The notes beneath the pieces were generated by a model, which was given only the letters and a program-made list of their open reading frames with translations, did not search any database and was not told the origin of the DNA. A DNA stretch of 64,000 nt from Saxidomus purpurata. Lineage: Eukaryota; Mollusca; Bivalvia; Venerida; Veneridae. Numbering within the stretch: position 1 is the stretch's first letter; every line of letters starts with the position of its first letter. Below, piece after piece: positions 11,701-25,400 of the stretch. Made by a program: the position numbers and the translations under genes. The DNA lies in assembly GCA_022818135.1 (NCBI GenBank), contig JAFMSR010000010.1, forward strand, positions 8,417,557 through 8,481,556. The letters are read 5' to 3'.

Positions 11701-14700
11701 GGCAATTGGGAGATATCATGTATTTAAATAATTTTTGTGTAACATTGAGGCCATGGTTGGTCCATTTATGTACCGTAACATATAAACCATTCCTGACTAT
11801 AACCATTGAGCTTGTCAGTCACATGGCTTTTTATGAGTAACGTATCCTTACACTGTTATGGATGAATGCTCAAGGACACGGGAAATGCACTGATAGCTGT
11901 AACACGATTTAACGTAATAGTTACTAAACCCAATAGTCACGTTGTTCTGGATGTTCTTTTCTCATGTGTTTAAAAACACAAATTTGTGGCTTATCAACAT
12001 TTAACTTGTTGATCTACATGCTTTGCAATTTTAGGTTTCATGTTAGTATTGCTAACGGTGGCCATAGAAATCATTGCCAGCAACATAAAGACTTACATAT
12101 TGCCACGTTAATTGTTTCATTGCACACCATTCAGAATAAAGCCAGTATTCGAAAAATTACAAGACTTTTGCAGATTTTACTTTTCCGACCGCACCCTTCG
12201 TTTTGTATTCTGATTTTAAACTATGTGTGTCACTTTAATACTTAAGCCCGGCTTACAGAAGATATTTTCGGGGTCAGGCTAATCAATTTTAATGTCTCCG
12301 TTGGAGTTTTTTCTAATTCCATGCAACATTGCAAATTTGCCCTGATATGTTCAGATGACGTCATCTTGCATGAGGGACTTGCCTAGTTCAGAGCTGTTTA
12401 TTTCAGTCTCTGGACATCATTTGTTTGAGGTTGTAGAATTATGATGGTAGCATTTATTGTACAATATACTTATCAGTACACGTTTGAGAGGAAATGTCTA
12501 CGCTATTTTTAGCATCCATCGTACATACCACTTCGTATGTAGTTTAATGCTGTATTTTCAATGTATTTTGTCAACTGTCCAGTGAGGTTCATGTACTTTG
12601 TTAAGAAAACATCTGGTGCAAAATTCAACATTGTCTGTTCGCCGCAACCATTTGGCAGAGCTATAAGACTTTGCAAACCATCAATGCTGGGAATCATAAA
12701 GTCTCCTGTAATTTAAATGAAATATTCATGAATGTAAAACTGTCTAGAAGTCAGAGTAAAGGTTATCATAATTTCCTTTGTGATAGTACCAGATATTGTA
12801 TACTGGACACATTTTTACTAGGTCGTTGATTAAAAGATCGCCTATGGTGTTATATAGATCAATGACCCTTGATGTAAAAAAACTTTACTGTTTCGGTCTG
12901 TGTCTTATCTAATAACTGATAGCCAGATTGAAATTCTACATGTTGTTTTAATTCAAAGACGTAATAAGCGTAATTCATAATTGAAAAAAGAAATGATGCA
13001 AGTGCTGAGAAATGCATAGATAATCAAAGCGCTGTGAGCGCTGAGGGCCTGGGGGCTATAGGTTAACCTCCCCGAAAAACAACTTTTCACCTACGTGTTC
13101 TGCGTTGAATCTTACCTAAAGCGCGGGTCGAAATGTGCAGAGGACGAAATTCAATATATGACACAGAATGAATGATTCACAAATATATGGGTGACAGGGA
13201 AGTTTGTTTTATTATGAAATGTACGTTAAATGAAAAATAATCACATAGTCAACATTATAAAATGTTTCTGGGTTACCTTGCAGTTGTAATCAGTGAAACC
13301 GTTCACTGGGCCTCGACATGCAGCGTCCTCGATAAATGGCGGGTGAATTTGATCACGTTAGTTCCTTCTCGGGAATGTACGTAAATTATATCTTTTTTTA
13401 GAGACATTTATTTTTAGGTAAATATATATGTTATCGTTCGTAAATAACAAAGTTGTCAATGAAATAACATCGGAAATTTGAAAATCAAACTACAAACTCT
13501 TATATCGAGCTTCGTACGTTTTCGTAAATTTCCGTAAATATCCGTACTTTTCCGTAATCAGCTAACAGCGCATTAATTTCTAAAACAGAAAAAAATGTGT
13601 AATGCAGCCCGTAAGCTATATACCTTCCTGCAGTCGTTTGAAGTTTTATGTACTATTTTTATTTGTAACATGTTCTTATCATATGCGGCATTCAAACAGA
13701 AGATTGATCTGGTCTGTCTTGCACTACTTTCGCATAGCGCATGTTTACAGTTGTTATTCGCACATAGCACGGCTAAAATTCTTGCAGGGTTTGAAATGTG
13801 GTATACTAACTTAGGCCTTGGGGACTTTCAGTCCCCAGGCCAAAAACTGAATAATGTGGCTACCATTACTCATGCGACAATCTAACGATGTAGAGTACTT
13901 TTCAAACATACCGGTAATTTTTAGATGCATATGTTTTGTGCCATTTACCATATCTGGGTGATCTGTCAGAAGAAGTGTCTCTGTAAATGGTGGGCCGCCT
14001 GCACTGACATCCACTAGTCGTTGTTCATTTGTAGTCTTATGAACGCCATGCGGCTAACATTAATATAGAATATTACTGAAAACCTATTAATTCCACAACC
14101 TTATCTTCTGGTTATAATTACTATGTGGTTTCAAATAAACAGACTGGTTAATGTTCAAATTGAAATTAAATCTGTTTATAAAAGTACATTGAATTTAATG
14201 AAAGCTTACTAGACTAAGCAGGTCTCCACCTTCATTCTTCAGTCTGCATGGGAGGCAGTAAACATTCGAACATGATAGCTATTCCGCAACAACTCCAAGA
14301 CAGGCAACACATATATACTGATAACAACACTGACTATAAGCATAATTATAGACACTTTAATGCATAGGTCCATCCCAAGGCTTGAAATGCTGAAGCTTGT
14401 TTGTAGACAAGTCTTAAAGCAAGTGGTCCAACATAATTATGATCAATTTTGACTTCAAATTTGGTATTTTTTAACAAACTTGATATTATGAATATACGAT
14501 AACAATTTTAGTTTCTTACATGAGCACGCGGTTCAGATGGAAATATCCGTCACTTCGGGTAACTGTTTCGCGGGAACTCGGCAGAGCCAGAAACAGTTAC
14601 CCGAAGTGACGGATATTTCCATCTGAACCAAGTATCTCATGGTAGAAACTTTTTCTTGCATACCGTCTTGCACTTTAAAATAGATATTTAAATACAAACT

Positions 14701-15356
14701 TATCGAAATGATGCATTTTAATATAAAACAAACGTTATTCAGATGCTGTGTTCGGGAAAGTGACGTCACATTGTTTATAACGTTACGTCACAAGTAATTC
14801 ACGCGAGTCGTCTTACATAGGGGGTGTAAGGTGAGATTTTCCAGCACTGGTAAAAACTGCAGATATCCCGATCTGGTATGTAAGAAAAAACTATGTAACT
14901 TTCAGTATATACACAATATGAAAACACCAGATTTCTTAAGTTGAATTCAAAACTAATCGAACAAATCATTCCTTACCAGTACCATCACTTGTTTTTCCAA
15001 GGCATCCGTTGCAGATGTGGAAAAGAATCCCGCCTTTGCATGAACGTTTATTTTAAGAGCTCCAAGATTTTTCGGTGTAACGCGAACGTATGTGGAATGT
15101 CCTTCGTTTGGTTTAACCTGAATGCACACATAATCAGAACTAGTGTTATAATTACTTCTTTTGACGAGACACACCGTAAAACTGAGTGCAATTTCAAATA
15201 GCTTAAAACCTATGAGTTTCAGAAGTTTATTTGTGCTCTGTAGGCCACATAGTAATAAAAAAAAAAAAATAAATAATATCAAACAGGGAATGCCACGTAC
15301 CAAAAACACAGCATCTCCAAAACGAGCCCCACAGCACCCAGAAGTGCACACCACCA

Positions 15357-15412
<56 letters not shown>

Positions 15413-16340
15413 TACCAGCACTTGAAAAATGCATTGAAATATGTGAATGCAAGCATTTATACATAATATCATATTGTGATAGCCTTACATTGGTAGCGTG
15501 TCATAATATAGTTAGATGTATCTACATAACATAAAACATACGATTTGTCCAATAATTTGGAACGACATACAAAACACATGTGTATACACTAAGGTCGCAT
15601 ATTTACTAAACTACTTGTTAATAATCTGGTTTTCCGTTTAAATGACTGATGTAGAATCATGGCTTTATTTCAAATTATTGCCACATTTGTATATTACATG
15701 AAGTTACAATATTTGGTTATTGGTATCTGTGCACAAAAGAGATATTTTTCGACATAAGATCCTTAAAAATATATTTACACTGTATCACTTTTGTACATTT
15801 AATCCATTTTCTATATCTGGAGTATGCCTCCTTAATTTGAAAAATAAATCTTTAAGCAGTTGTTGTTAACTTAGAATGGCACGCTAATTTATGAAGTAAG
15901 TTGTGTCAAAGCCAGAGCAATCAGAGAAAAGTAATTCTTCACAATACCATCGTGGCAGCTGGAATAGGATTTGTCGGATCGTCAGACCTAACTACTTGAA
16001 GGAACACCTGAAACATGGTGAGAAATATGTAATAAATGCAATAAATTATTATCATACTTTATAAACAATTATCAACAAAGCATACAAAAAACTAGCAAGT
16101 CATTTGCTCAAATATTTTATGTTTGCCTTAGATGAATTAACTCGGACAATATACATTTATTTACAAAAGAAAAAGCACTACCTTTTATTTTAGAGAAAAA
16201 TATTCTCATCACAATAATAAACAGTTTTGACATTTGTTTGTTAATAATTCATACATACGTATGTCATATTTCTTAAAACCTACATGACCATTTAGACACG
16301 TGTTTGTTTGATGATTGGTCACGTCACGTGTAGGTACACT

Positions 16341-16403
<63 letters not shown>

Positions 16404-19400
16404 CTCTCTGTCTCTCTCTCATGATACAACATATTACAATACATATTCAATTTGCATGCTTTAAACGTTTAATTAACTGTAGCCGACCTATTTTGCCTAA
16501 AGTTGTTAAGCACATGGTCGAAGTACAAAACATCAATAAATATATGGCAGATAAACGTGCATCTTAAAAGATCTTACCACGACAGTTATATCAAATTCAT
16601 CTACTTTCATCGGTGTTAAGACTCAGTTTATGTAAGAGACGGAAAAAATATGAAACACACGTACCTGTTGAGGTAAGGTCATGTAGTTAAAAACTGTGAC
16701 CTGAACAAGGATTTCCTCGCCCAGTACAATCGAGGCTGGTAAATCCATGGTCATGAAAAATGGTTTCTTCACAATGATCTGAAACATTGTAAATGTGTTC
16801 AAGCATCGCAATGGATAACGGTACTCATTTAACCTATGATGGTTGTGTGTGGTCTAACAAAATGAATCGGCACTTAATTAGCGATCTACAAAGTTCTTTT
16901 ATAAATATAAGGCTGTCACTAAATTTAGACAAAGCTAGAAAGGCACCAGACAAGCAAATCAATGCAACCGATGTCGATGAATATCAAACTGAAGAGTGTA
17001 GATAAAACAGTGTCTTTATAAACAAAATAATATTGTAAACACCGTTTTGGTCATGTTTTTGTCTAGTTTATTGAATTGTAAATACAGCACGTTTACAGTA
17101 AACAATTAATAAATAGTTTATGATTTAATAATTTTTACTTTACATGGTTTCGTTTCATATGTATCATGCATGAGTATTCTTTAGTTTTCAAGCATATGTA
17201 AATATTACCGTCTGTTTTGCATCTGGTATTCCAAAACCAGTGTCTGGATTGGTAGCAAACAGAGAAGAAACCCACGCGGTAATAGCATCAGGTGCGGTTT
17301 TTGTTACAGTCAGACTTCCAGTGGGTCTGAAACAATAAGTATGAATTTTATGACAAGTTTAGCAAAAGTGAAGTGCAGGCATTATGAAAAGTTTAGCACA
17401 CATTTAATACAGATATCACTACACATTTTAGTTCCAAAAATGCAGGTATTATAACAAGTTTGGATCAAGTTAAGCACAGATATTATGATTTGTTTTAGAA
17501 TTCCTCATAGTCTCTCAAATTTAAAACTTATCAAGACTTTGTGTTTAAGACATACTTTATAAGATTTGGATCTGTCTCTTTTAACGTTTATTTTCATGAC
17601 GTATGCTTTTGAAATAACGTCCTTGTGCCTTTTCGTAACTCAATCCAGTACGTCGTTTGTTGTAGTTCACAAGTGGTTTGGAAGTATGTTTGCTTGTTTC
17701 ATGTAAAACGTATTTGTTTCTTATTTCAAAAATGTATCTATAATACGCACAATAGATCATTAGATCATAGAAAGCTCTTTTTCTCATTTTTTTATATTTT
17801 GTTGTGAAATTCTCTAAAACAGATTAAAATGTGAATTGTCATTGTCTATCTCCAAGTTCAAATTAATTTGTATTCATCTATAACTGTAAGTAGGTGATAT
17901 ATTCAATTTGATATTAAATATAGATAGACAAACGTTAGCAGCATAGTTTGAAACTTAATACTCAATATAGTATTCTTCCCACAGCCAGGTCTCTGGAAAC
18001 CGGTTGCGTAGAATCTCTCTTGCAGATATTCCAACTTAAAAAGAGATACATCAACTGTCTTATTTTTAAATCCAAGTTCGAATACAGCTTGTTACTCTAC
18101 ATACTGACAAAGACAGATGTCAGTGAGTTATACAAGGTTAGAAAAGTGCAGTAACAGAAAACTTTCACGGCTCTGGAAAATACTGGTACAATTTTTAACC
18201 AGAAAGAGGTAACGTTTTTCTTTTTTAAGTTACAGCAATTTTGACCTTAACTGTAGGGATCCAAAATGCAATCCTAGTCTATATCTCTTTATAAGCTACG
18301 TAGATACCAATTTTCATGGCAAAACCTCATACCCAACGCGACATCCGTAATGCAATCCCAAGCTATAGCTCCATATAAGCTACCTACATATCAATTTCAT
18401 GGCAAAGCCTCATTCATTCCGAAACCGTTTTTCTATTTTAATCGTAACGACCTTGACTTCAGGGTCACCAAATACAATCCAAACCTACATCTCTATATTA
18501 GCTACCTACATACAAAGTTTTATGGCAAAACGTAACTCCTAACTTAAGTTATCGACTGTTTGACGCCGCCCGCCCATCGACCCGCCAAAGGACATAACCA
18601 AGATTTCGTTGACATACTACTCTGTGGCTTTTAGGTCATAGATATCTCGGATGACAAAGTACATTTCTGTTGCAGGAAACTATTTTTAAGTATTGATGTA
18701 AATCAAAGTAAAACTTATTTTTTAAGGCCAGTCCCAACACTTATTTTGAATACCCGCAAAATGTCAACCATGGCTTGTTTGCTGTATCTTGAAGAAGACA
18801 CTGAGCCACTGCCATAGGAAATCTAGCGGCTCATTTAGTTTGTCAATATTTCATTATTAGGACAAAAAAGAGTAATTCAAAGATGATATCTAACCGACTT
18901 AAACAATAGCATGCGATCAACAACTTAAAGCCGTTAACATGGAATGACTGAGGGGATAACTTATATCCTTATAGTCTTGCAATGAAATAGGAAACTACGA
19001 ATCTAAAGTTATTGTTTTCAATGTAAGTATATATGATATGTGCTTTCAAGAAAAATGTATTACAAAGGATCCATACACTGGTCTTTATGTCAATACTTAG
19101 TCAGAATAAAGTGAATGGACCAGCTGTATATTGTAATTCATGCAAACGTCTGAATTGTGAGCCATATATCATTATAGAGCTATCTAAGGTAGTAAGTGCC
19201 TCTACTCTGCCTCTTTGAGAGGTCTGGATACACATTCCGGAAAACATAAAGTAATGAAAGCGAATAAATATCGAAGAAAACAGCAATTAGAACGAAAATG
19301 GTGGTTAAAGTTTTCCCTAAAGTCCTCTATCGTCGTTAAGATTTAACTATTTTAGTTGTTCTCATAACAGGAAAATGTTTCAAGTGGCATATAATTTAAC

Positions 19401-22400
19401 CAAAGCTTAAAAGTTATAGCGCCTTCACTCTGCATGTACGTCTTCTAAAGGTCGTCTGTTTATTAAACACTTGTATGTATGAATGAAAAGTAAGTGTATC
19501 GCAACAGTCATTTTTGTGAAATTGTACAAGTTGTTGTATTCTGAATGGAAGGAATAAACATTACTGGGAGCAAGTGGTTTATGACTTGTTAACAACAAAA
19601 CAACGATTGCTGCACATCAAGATGGGACCATGATGCTTTTTCAGCACTTTCAAAGCTAGAAGAATTTAACAATAACTACATGTGTATAAATAGGTCCGTG
19701 ATACAAACAAACGAGTTTTACAGTAAGTGTGTGTGTGTCGAGGCCCGAATCGCATGAGATGCCGTTATGAAGTGGTAGATCGTGGAGGTAGCGGACTTGA
19801 ATCCTGGATTAACGAACCCTGGTTAAATGTACCAAGATGTGATGAAACTCAATGAAATCTAACTAAAATTGCGTCTATAAGCGATATAAATGTCAGAGAA
19901 AAAATACATAGAATGTATGTTAAATGAGATGCAGAGATCCGGGAATATACAGCCATCGGAACTGATGCAAATTCGCATATCAATCGATTGTTAAATAACG
20001 ATTTTGCTATACGTTTCCCATAATTCATACGTCCTTGAAATAAGTTGGATTACATTTGCATTCAAACTGCATACAGCAATAGAAGAAATTAAGGACAAGT
20101 GCCTGCCTTGCCCAAGCTTTTAATTACCGGTATATATTCTTTTGCACTTTCTTGTGTGAGGTATATCTCAAAGAGTTCAATGTCACATTGGTAATTATTA
20201 GTGGTTTTATACCTAATAATGTTTGCATGAGTTGTACATGTACTTTGCCAACTCAGTCGTATGATCAGATAGTATTAGGTGACTTCTATTTATAAAATTA
20301 ATGCTCTCTATAACTATTGGTGTGTAAAGGGAATTATAACATGTTGGACAGTTACAAAGCTAGGATAAAGATGTAGTTTTCCTAGCTACATCTACTTATG
20401 ATTCAAGCAATTGTTATATTTCACAGATCAGGTAAATCCAGGTTTTCCCTTGTCCCAAATCCCTTGTATTGTCCGTCAATATCAGTTATTAATTAATTTG
20501 GTCATTGATACATTTGGTTAAATACCTTTTATCAAAATCTTGTTTACAATTAATAACTGTTACTGTCTTGAAGTAATTCATTAATTATGCTTAGGTAATG
20601 TCTGTCCTAAATTATTGTTGTGCAATGATTTGTTTTGCTTTTAGTTGCTTTTATATGTTTTCATTTGCTTTATGCTTATTCTTGATTTCTTGTATTTGTA
20701 GGACACCTTTTTGTCACATAAGATTCTACAAAGGAAATGATTGTATATGAATAACATAAATGTAGAAACTCGTTGAACTTATTTATTCCCTTGTGACCAC
20801 CCTCAGAGAGATATGTATACTTAAAATATACCAACAGGCACATCTATGAAAATTGTTTAAACTTCATATAGAGCTTATATCGCATTGAGACAAAGTACAT
20901 GGTGTTCGAGTCATAACTACACCTCGATTTATAGTTTAGTTGTCCCCATATTTATTTCTTTGAACAAATAACCTTGTTGATTAAACCCTTTTCGATTAAA
21001 AGGATTTTCTGTCCTAGAAGATATGTATTCGGCATGGTTCTTATCTTAAGCAATATCAAGTATGATCTAATGTTCTAGAAATCAGTACAATTCTATATTT
21101 TCTACAAGTCGTAACAAAATATCTGTAATAATCAAAACTTTATGTAAAGTACACATAAACATTCGTCATCCACCCACCCCAAACGGTTCCAAGATTAAGA
21201 TCATGTCATTAGTTATATGGAATTAAAATATTCACGCATGAGGTCGGTAACAATATGGATATAATCAGTTTTCCTTTGGCGCACTAGGCAGGGGATTGTA
21301 GAGCAATAATCTATATACCTGACAATTATGCATTTTAAAATAAGCATTTTCTGCGCACGAGTATATTTAGTTTGCGTATCTATGGTAATACACGTTTTTG
21401 AGAACGAAAAAATATTACCTGGAGCAGCAGTAGATACCACACCAAGAACTGAAAAAGACACAAGTACATGTACTCTTGCTAATTTGCTGCGTCAAATAGT
21501 AATTGTATGATGTTAAATTTTGTAACTATAAAATATCTACCATGCATATTGCCAAATATATACATCAATTTGGAATTAATATATTTGCGAACGTGACTTC
21601 AGTAAAATGTAATTTATATAGTAAATTGGTATATGAGAATAGTTTGTGTTAGCTTTCATCCAGTGAAACACTCTTCAGCTTCTTTTCAAAACGAATAACA
21701 AGCGCATTGAAAATGGGGTAATAACGTTTTTAATACCAAGAGGGCCATTAGGGCCCTTTCTAACGCAATACCGATGTGACGTCGTTTCTGATTGGTGACG
21801 TCGTTTAAATTTGCGACTATTAAATAACGTATATATAGTCGCAAACTTCAAACGGCGTTTTAATTATCGCATTTAGACACATTGTGCGTTAGAAAAGGGA
21901 TAACTATTTAGTGATTTTGATATTTGCGACCGTATATACGGTTTTAATGGTCGCAAACAGTTTTAACAGCTCCGGCTAACGCCGTCGCCGTTAAAAATAT
22001 TTGCAACCATTAAAAACCGTATATACAGTCGCAAATATCAAAATTACAAAACAGTTATTCCTATAATATCACTAGTCTGAGTAAAATTGCACTTTCTCAT
22101 GTAGACGTCAAAGCTGGAGAACCTATTCCTATGTACGTTAACTTAAAAATGTCTTATATAATCGAGAAAAAATGTGACAGGTAATGTCTCGATATACTTT
22201 CTTGTATGTTTATTCTTTTTAAACCGAAGACGACGTTAATACATAGATACAGTTTGAATAAATGCACATTCACTTTGTTCGAATTGAAATAATTTGCACT
22301 TGAACTGAAAATTTACAAGAGCGGTTCAGTTAGAAAAAGCTGCTTAAAACGAATAGGTAGACAATAAACGATACACACAGATATACTTACACTTGGCAGG

Positions 22401-25400
22401 GGTGTTTCTTGCATAAAGCCATACTAATGGTGTTCATAGAATGTCATTCAATGTTAAAGCTTTTAAAAGTATTATTCTCCAAAGACGCAGGACTCAGAGC
22501 TTAGATATCTAATGCGTGGCTCTGACTGGTAGTATATTAAATTTGTTCAATTCATGCCTCTTGGGTCAAAGTTGGCCATGCAATAGTGTCATATTTTTAA
22601 CATAGAAATATATAGCAAAACCTCTTGTCATAAATCACAAGACCTTGAGCTTAATTAGTTATTTGCTGTAAAGCATTAGGTAGTGGTCCTCTATCTACTT
22701 TGTTGAAAACATACCCCTTGGCTCAAAATTGGTCCTTCCGCAGGGGTAGCTAGTTTTATATAGCCTTGTATAGGAAAATGCTTTAAAACTTTTCTTGTTT
22801 AATACCGTAAAGCTTTGAACTTAGATATCTAAAACGATTGTTCATTTTGTACACCTGGGGTCAAAAAGGCAGCGGTCCAGTGTTCGCTTGTTTAAGATAG
22901 ACTTATATAAAGAAATACTTTAAAAACTTTCGTGTCCATCGCCGTTTAGAACCAAAGCTTAGAAAGTCGGCGTTTAGCATGGCCTAGCGGCCCTATCAAA
23001 ATAATTCAAATTATGCCCAAGGGTCAAAACTGGGCCGGCCCCAGTGATCATTAATAATATGAAGATTAAACTGAAAGATCTTCATGTCCAAAATCTTAAA
23101 GCGTAGACCTAAGCTATTTCATTTGTAGCATCGCCTAGTTGTTTACTACAAGGATTGTTCTAAATATACCGCTGGGGTCAAAAATGACTAGATCCTCGGT
23201 CGGGGGTAATTATTTCACCTAGACTTGTAGAGGATTAATTTTGTGAAAATCTTCTCGCCAATATCAAGAGTTCTATAACTTAGATAATTTGTACGTAGCA
23301 CTGCCTAGGGGTCCTCGCCCACTATTCATGCCATTGGGATCACACTGTTTCCCTACTTTCACTTTCTGTCTTTTTGTTGAAGTAGTGATGAAATATGAGC
23401 CACGTCTTAAGTTTTGCAAGTAGTTTTCAACGCTTACCTGGGATACCCTTTACTAGACCTGTTCATCTGATTTCTTGTTTTAGCAACAAATTAAAACCAT
23501 GTGGTCAATTGTGTTTCAACATTTAAGATCGATGACCCTGACTTCGATCTTTTGACCTTCTTTCTTGTTTGTAAACTTTGAACCAAGTATACAACAGTGT
23601 TGCTGACATTGCATAGTAAGTAGCCAATGACACCAAGGTGAGGAAGATGAGTTATCTAGGGCCAGCATAGCCCTCTTTTCTTTATTTTAGGTATATCGCA
23701 ATATTGTTTATGATTTTCATAAATAATAACAATTACACTGATCGAATCATAAACTTTCAAAGAAGCAAATTTGTCGTATGCTGTTATAGCACATAATTCT
23801 AACATTATCTATTTCAACTTTAACAGCTTTCACCTCTATTATTGTACACATCGTCTGACCAAAACAGGTTCGATAACATCTTGTATTTTTACAGGTTGTG
23901 TAAGCATTAGGATGTTCTGTTACATTCCGAAATTACATCCATGCGTGCAACATATCAGAAATGGATCTGGTATATGTGTGCAGGACTTACTAAGACGTCA
24001 CAAGATAAATTTAAATTGTTCAAGTAGCAGTACTGAACAGCAAGTATGCATGTTTATGTCCCGGAAAGAAGAACCCGGCAAAAATATTTTTCTTCAATTT
24101 TGGCGGTAGTAGTGTTTAGTAGTGTTTAGACAAGTTCAAATATATAATTATATCTATACATATTTTAAAAGTATAAGTTGAATGTAATACAGAGAAACTG
24201 CTAGATTTCAGAGAAGCAGATTGTAATGAAAGTATTTTTTAAACGTATACATATGTGACTAAGTCCTAATTCCTATGCTGTGACGTAAATTTCAGGGAAC
24301 ACATAACCCTACCAAGAATTACAGATGTGCTATTACATACCTGGTGCATACGTTTGACCTAGAATTAAAAGAAATAGATTAGAAGAAATGTTGGAATGCA
24401 AGTTACATTAAGTTACCAAACTGAAGTTCACGATACAATAATATGTAGATCTATTCCGCTTGTTCTGATAAGTAATAATCAATGTAGCACAATTACCTTT
24501 GCGGTCCATGATTAAGAAACAGTGAGGATAGCTCTAAAAACTAAAGGAGAACATTTTTTTCTGAACTTTCATTTGGCTTATATATTTAATTCTTCACTTT
24601 TTGTGCGAAGCTATAAAACTACGGAACACGAAAGCTTCTGTAACATGCAAGCTACCTACACACCGAGTTTCAATGCAATTGGTCACGCCCAACTCAAGTT
24701 ATTGGGTTGAAATCATTTTTCTTCTTTTAGTAACAGTGACCTTGATCTTGACCATAGTGACCCCAGTTTTCTCTTGACACAAGCTACTTACACACCAAGT
24801 TTCAATGCAATTGGTCACTCCTATCTAAGGTTATTCAGCGGAAACCAAACTTTTGACGCACACCCGGCCGCCCGACATACGAAATCGCTATTCTTATAAC
24901 CAGATTTCGTTGAAAACCTGGTTTATAATAAAAAGTTCGTCTTTGGAACATTTGTACATGCTTGTGTAGCTATAAGAAACACCAAATACATGTTTAGCAA
25001 ATAAGTGATTGTGCACGTCCATTCTTAGTATTACGCAAAATATCAATCAGGGCTTGTTCGATTATCTTAGAGAAGACACTGGACCACTAACAATATGTAG
25101 CGGCTCATGCAGTTTTCATACGTTTACATTATTAGAAATAACAAGTAAAGTTAAGATAATATATAACCGTCTAACCATCCTACGTCTGCTGAACGAACCG
25201 AACCTGAACTGTTAGGCGGATAAATTAAGTTTAAATTCAGGTTTCTTCGGTACGAACTTTACATCAATTGACGTTATGGTATTTGTTATTGACACTCGTT
25301 GAAAACGAATTGGTTGCGAAAGTAAGAAATTTAAAATAACGGTGTTTTGTTAGACGATTTACTCAGTTTACACAGGTATGTTAATTGGAGAATTACACGC

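Noticed and set aside
15227..15472. Overlapping ORFs with long Cys-Val or Thr-His runs
   Set aside because: Produced by the (CA)n microsatellite.
23435..23465. Possible 21-nt phase 1-1 microexon (LVKGIP) on the minus strand
   Set aside because: It lies inside the dispersed repeat section. The paralogous place at 29.36 kb lacks the borders, and the peptide is not of the Pro-rich classes.
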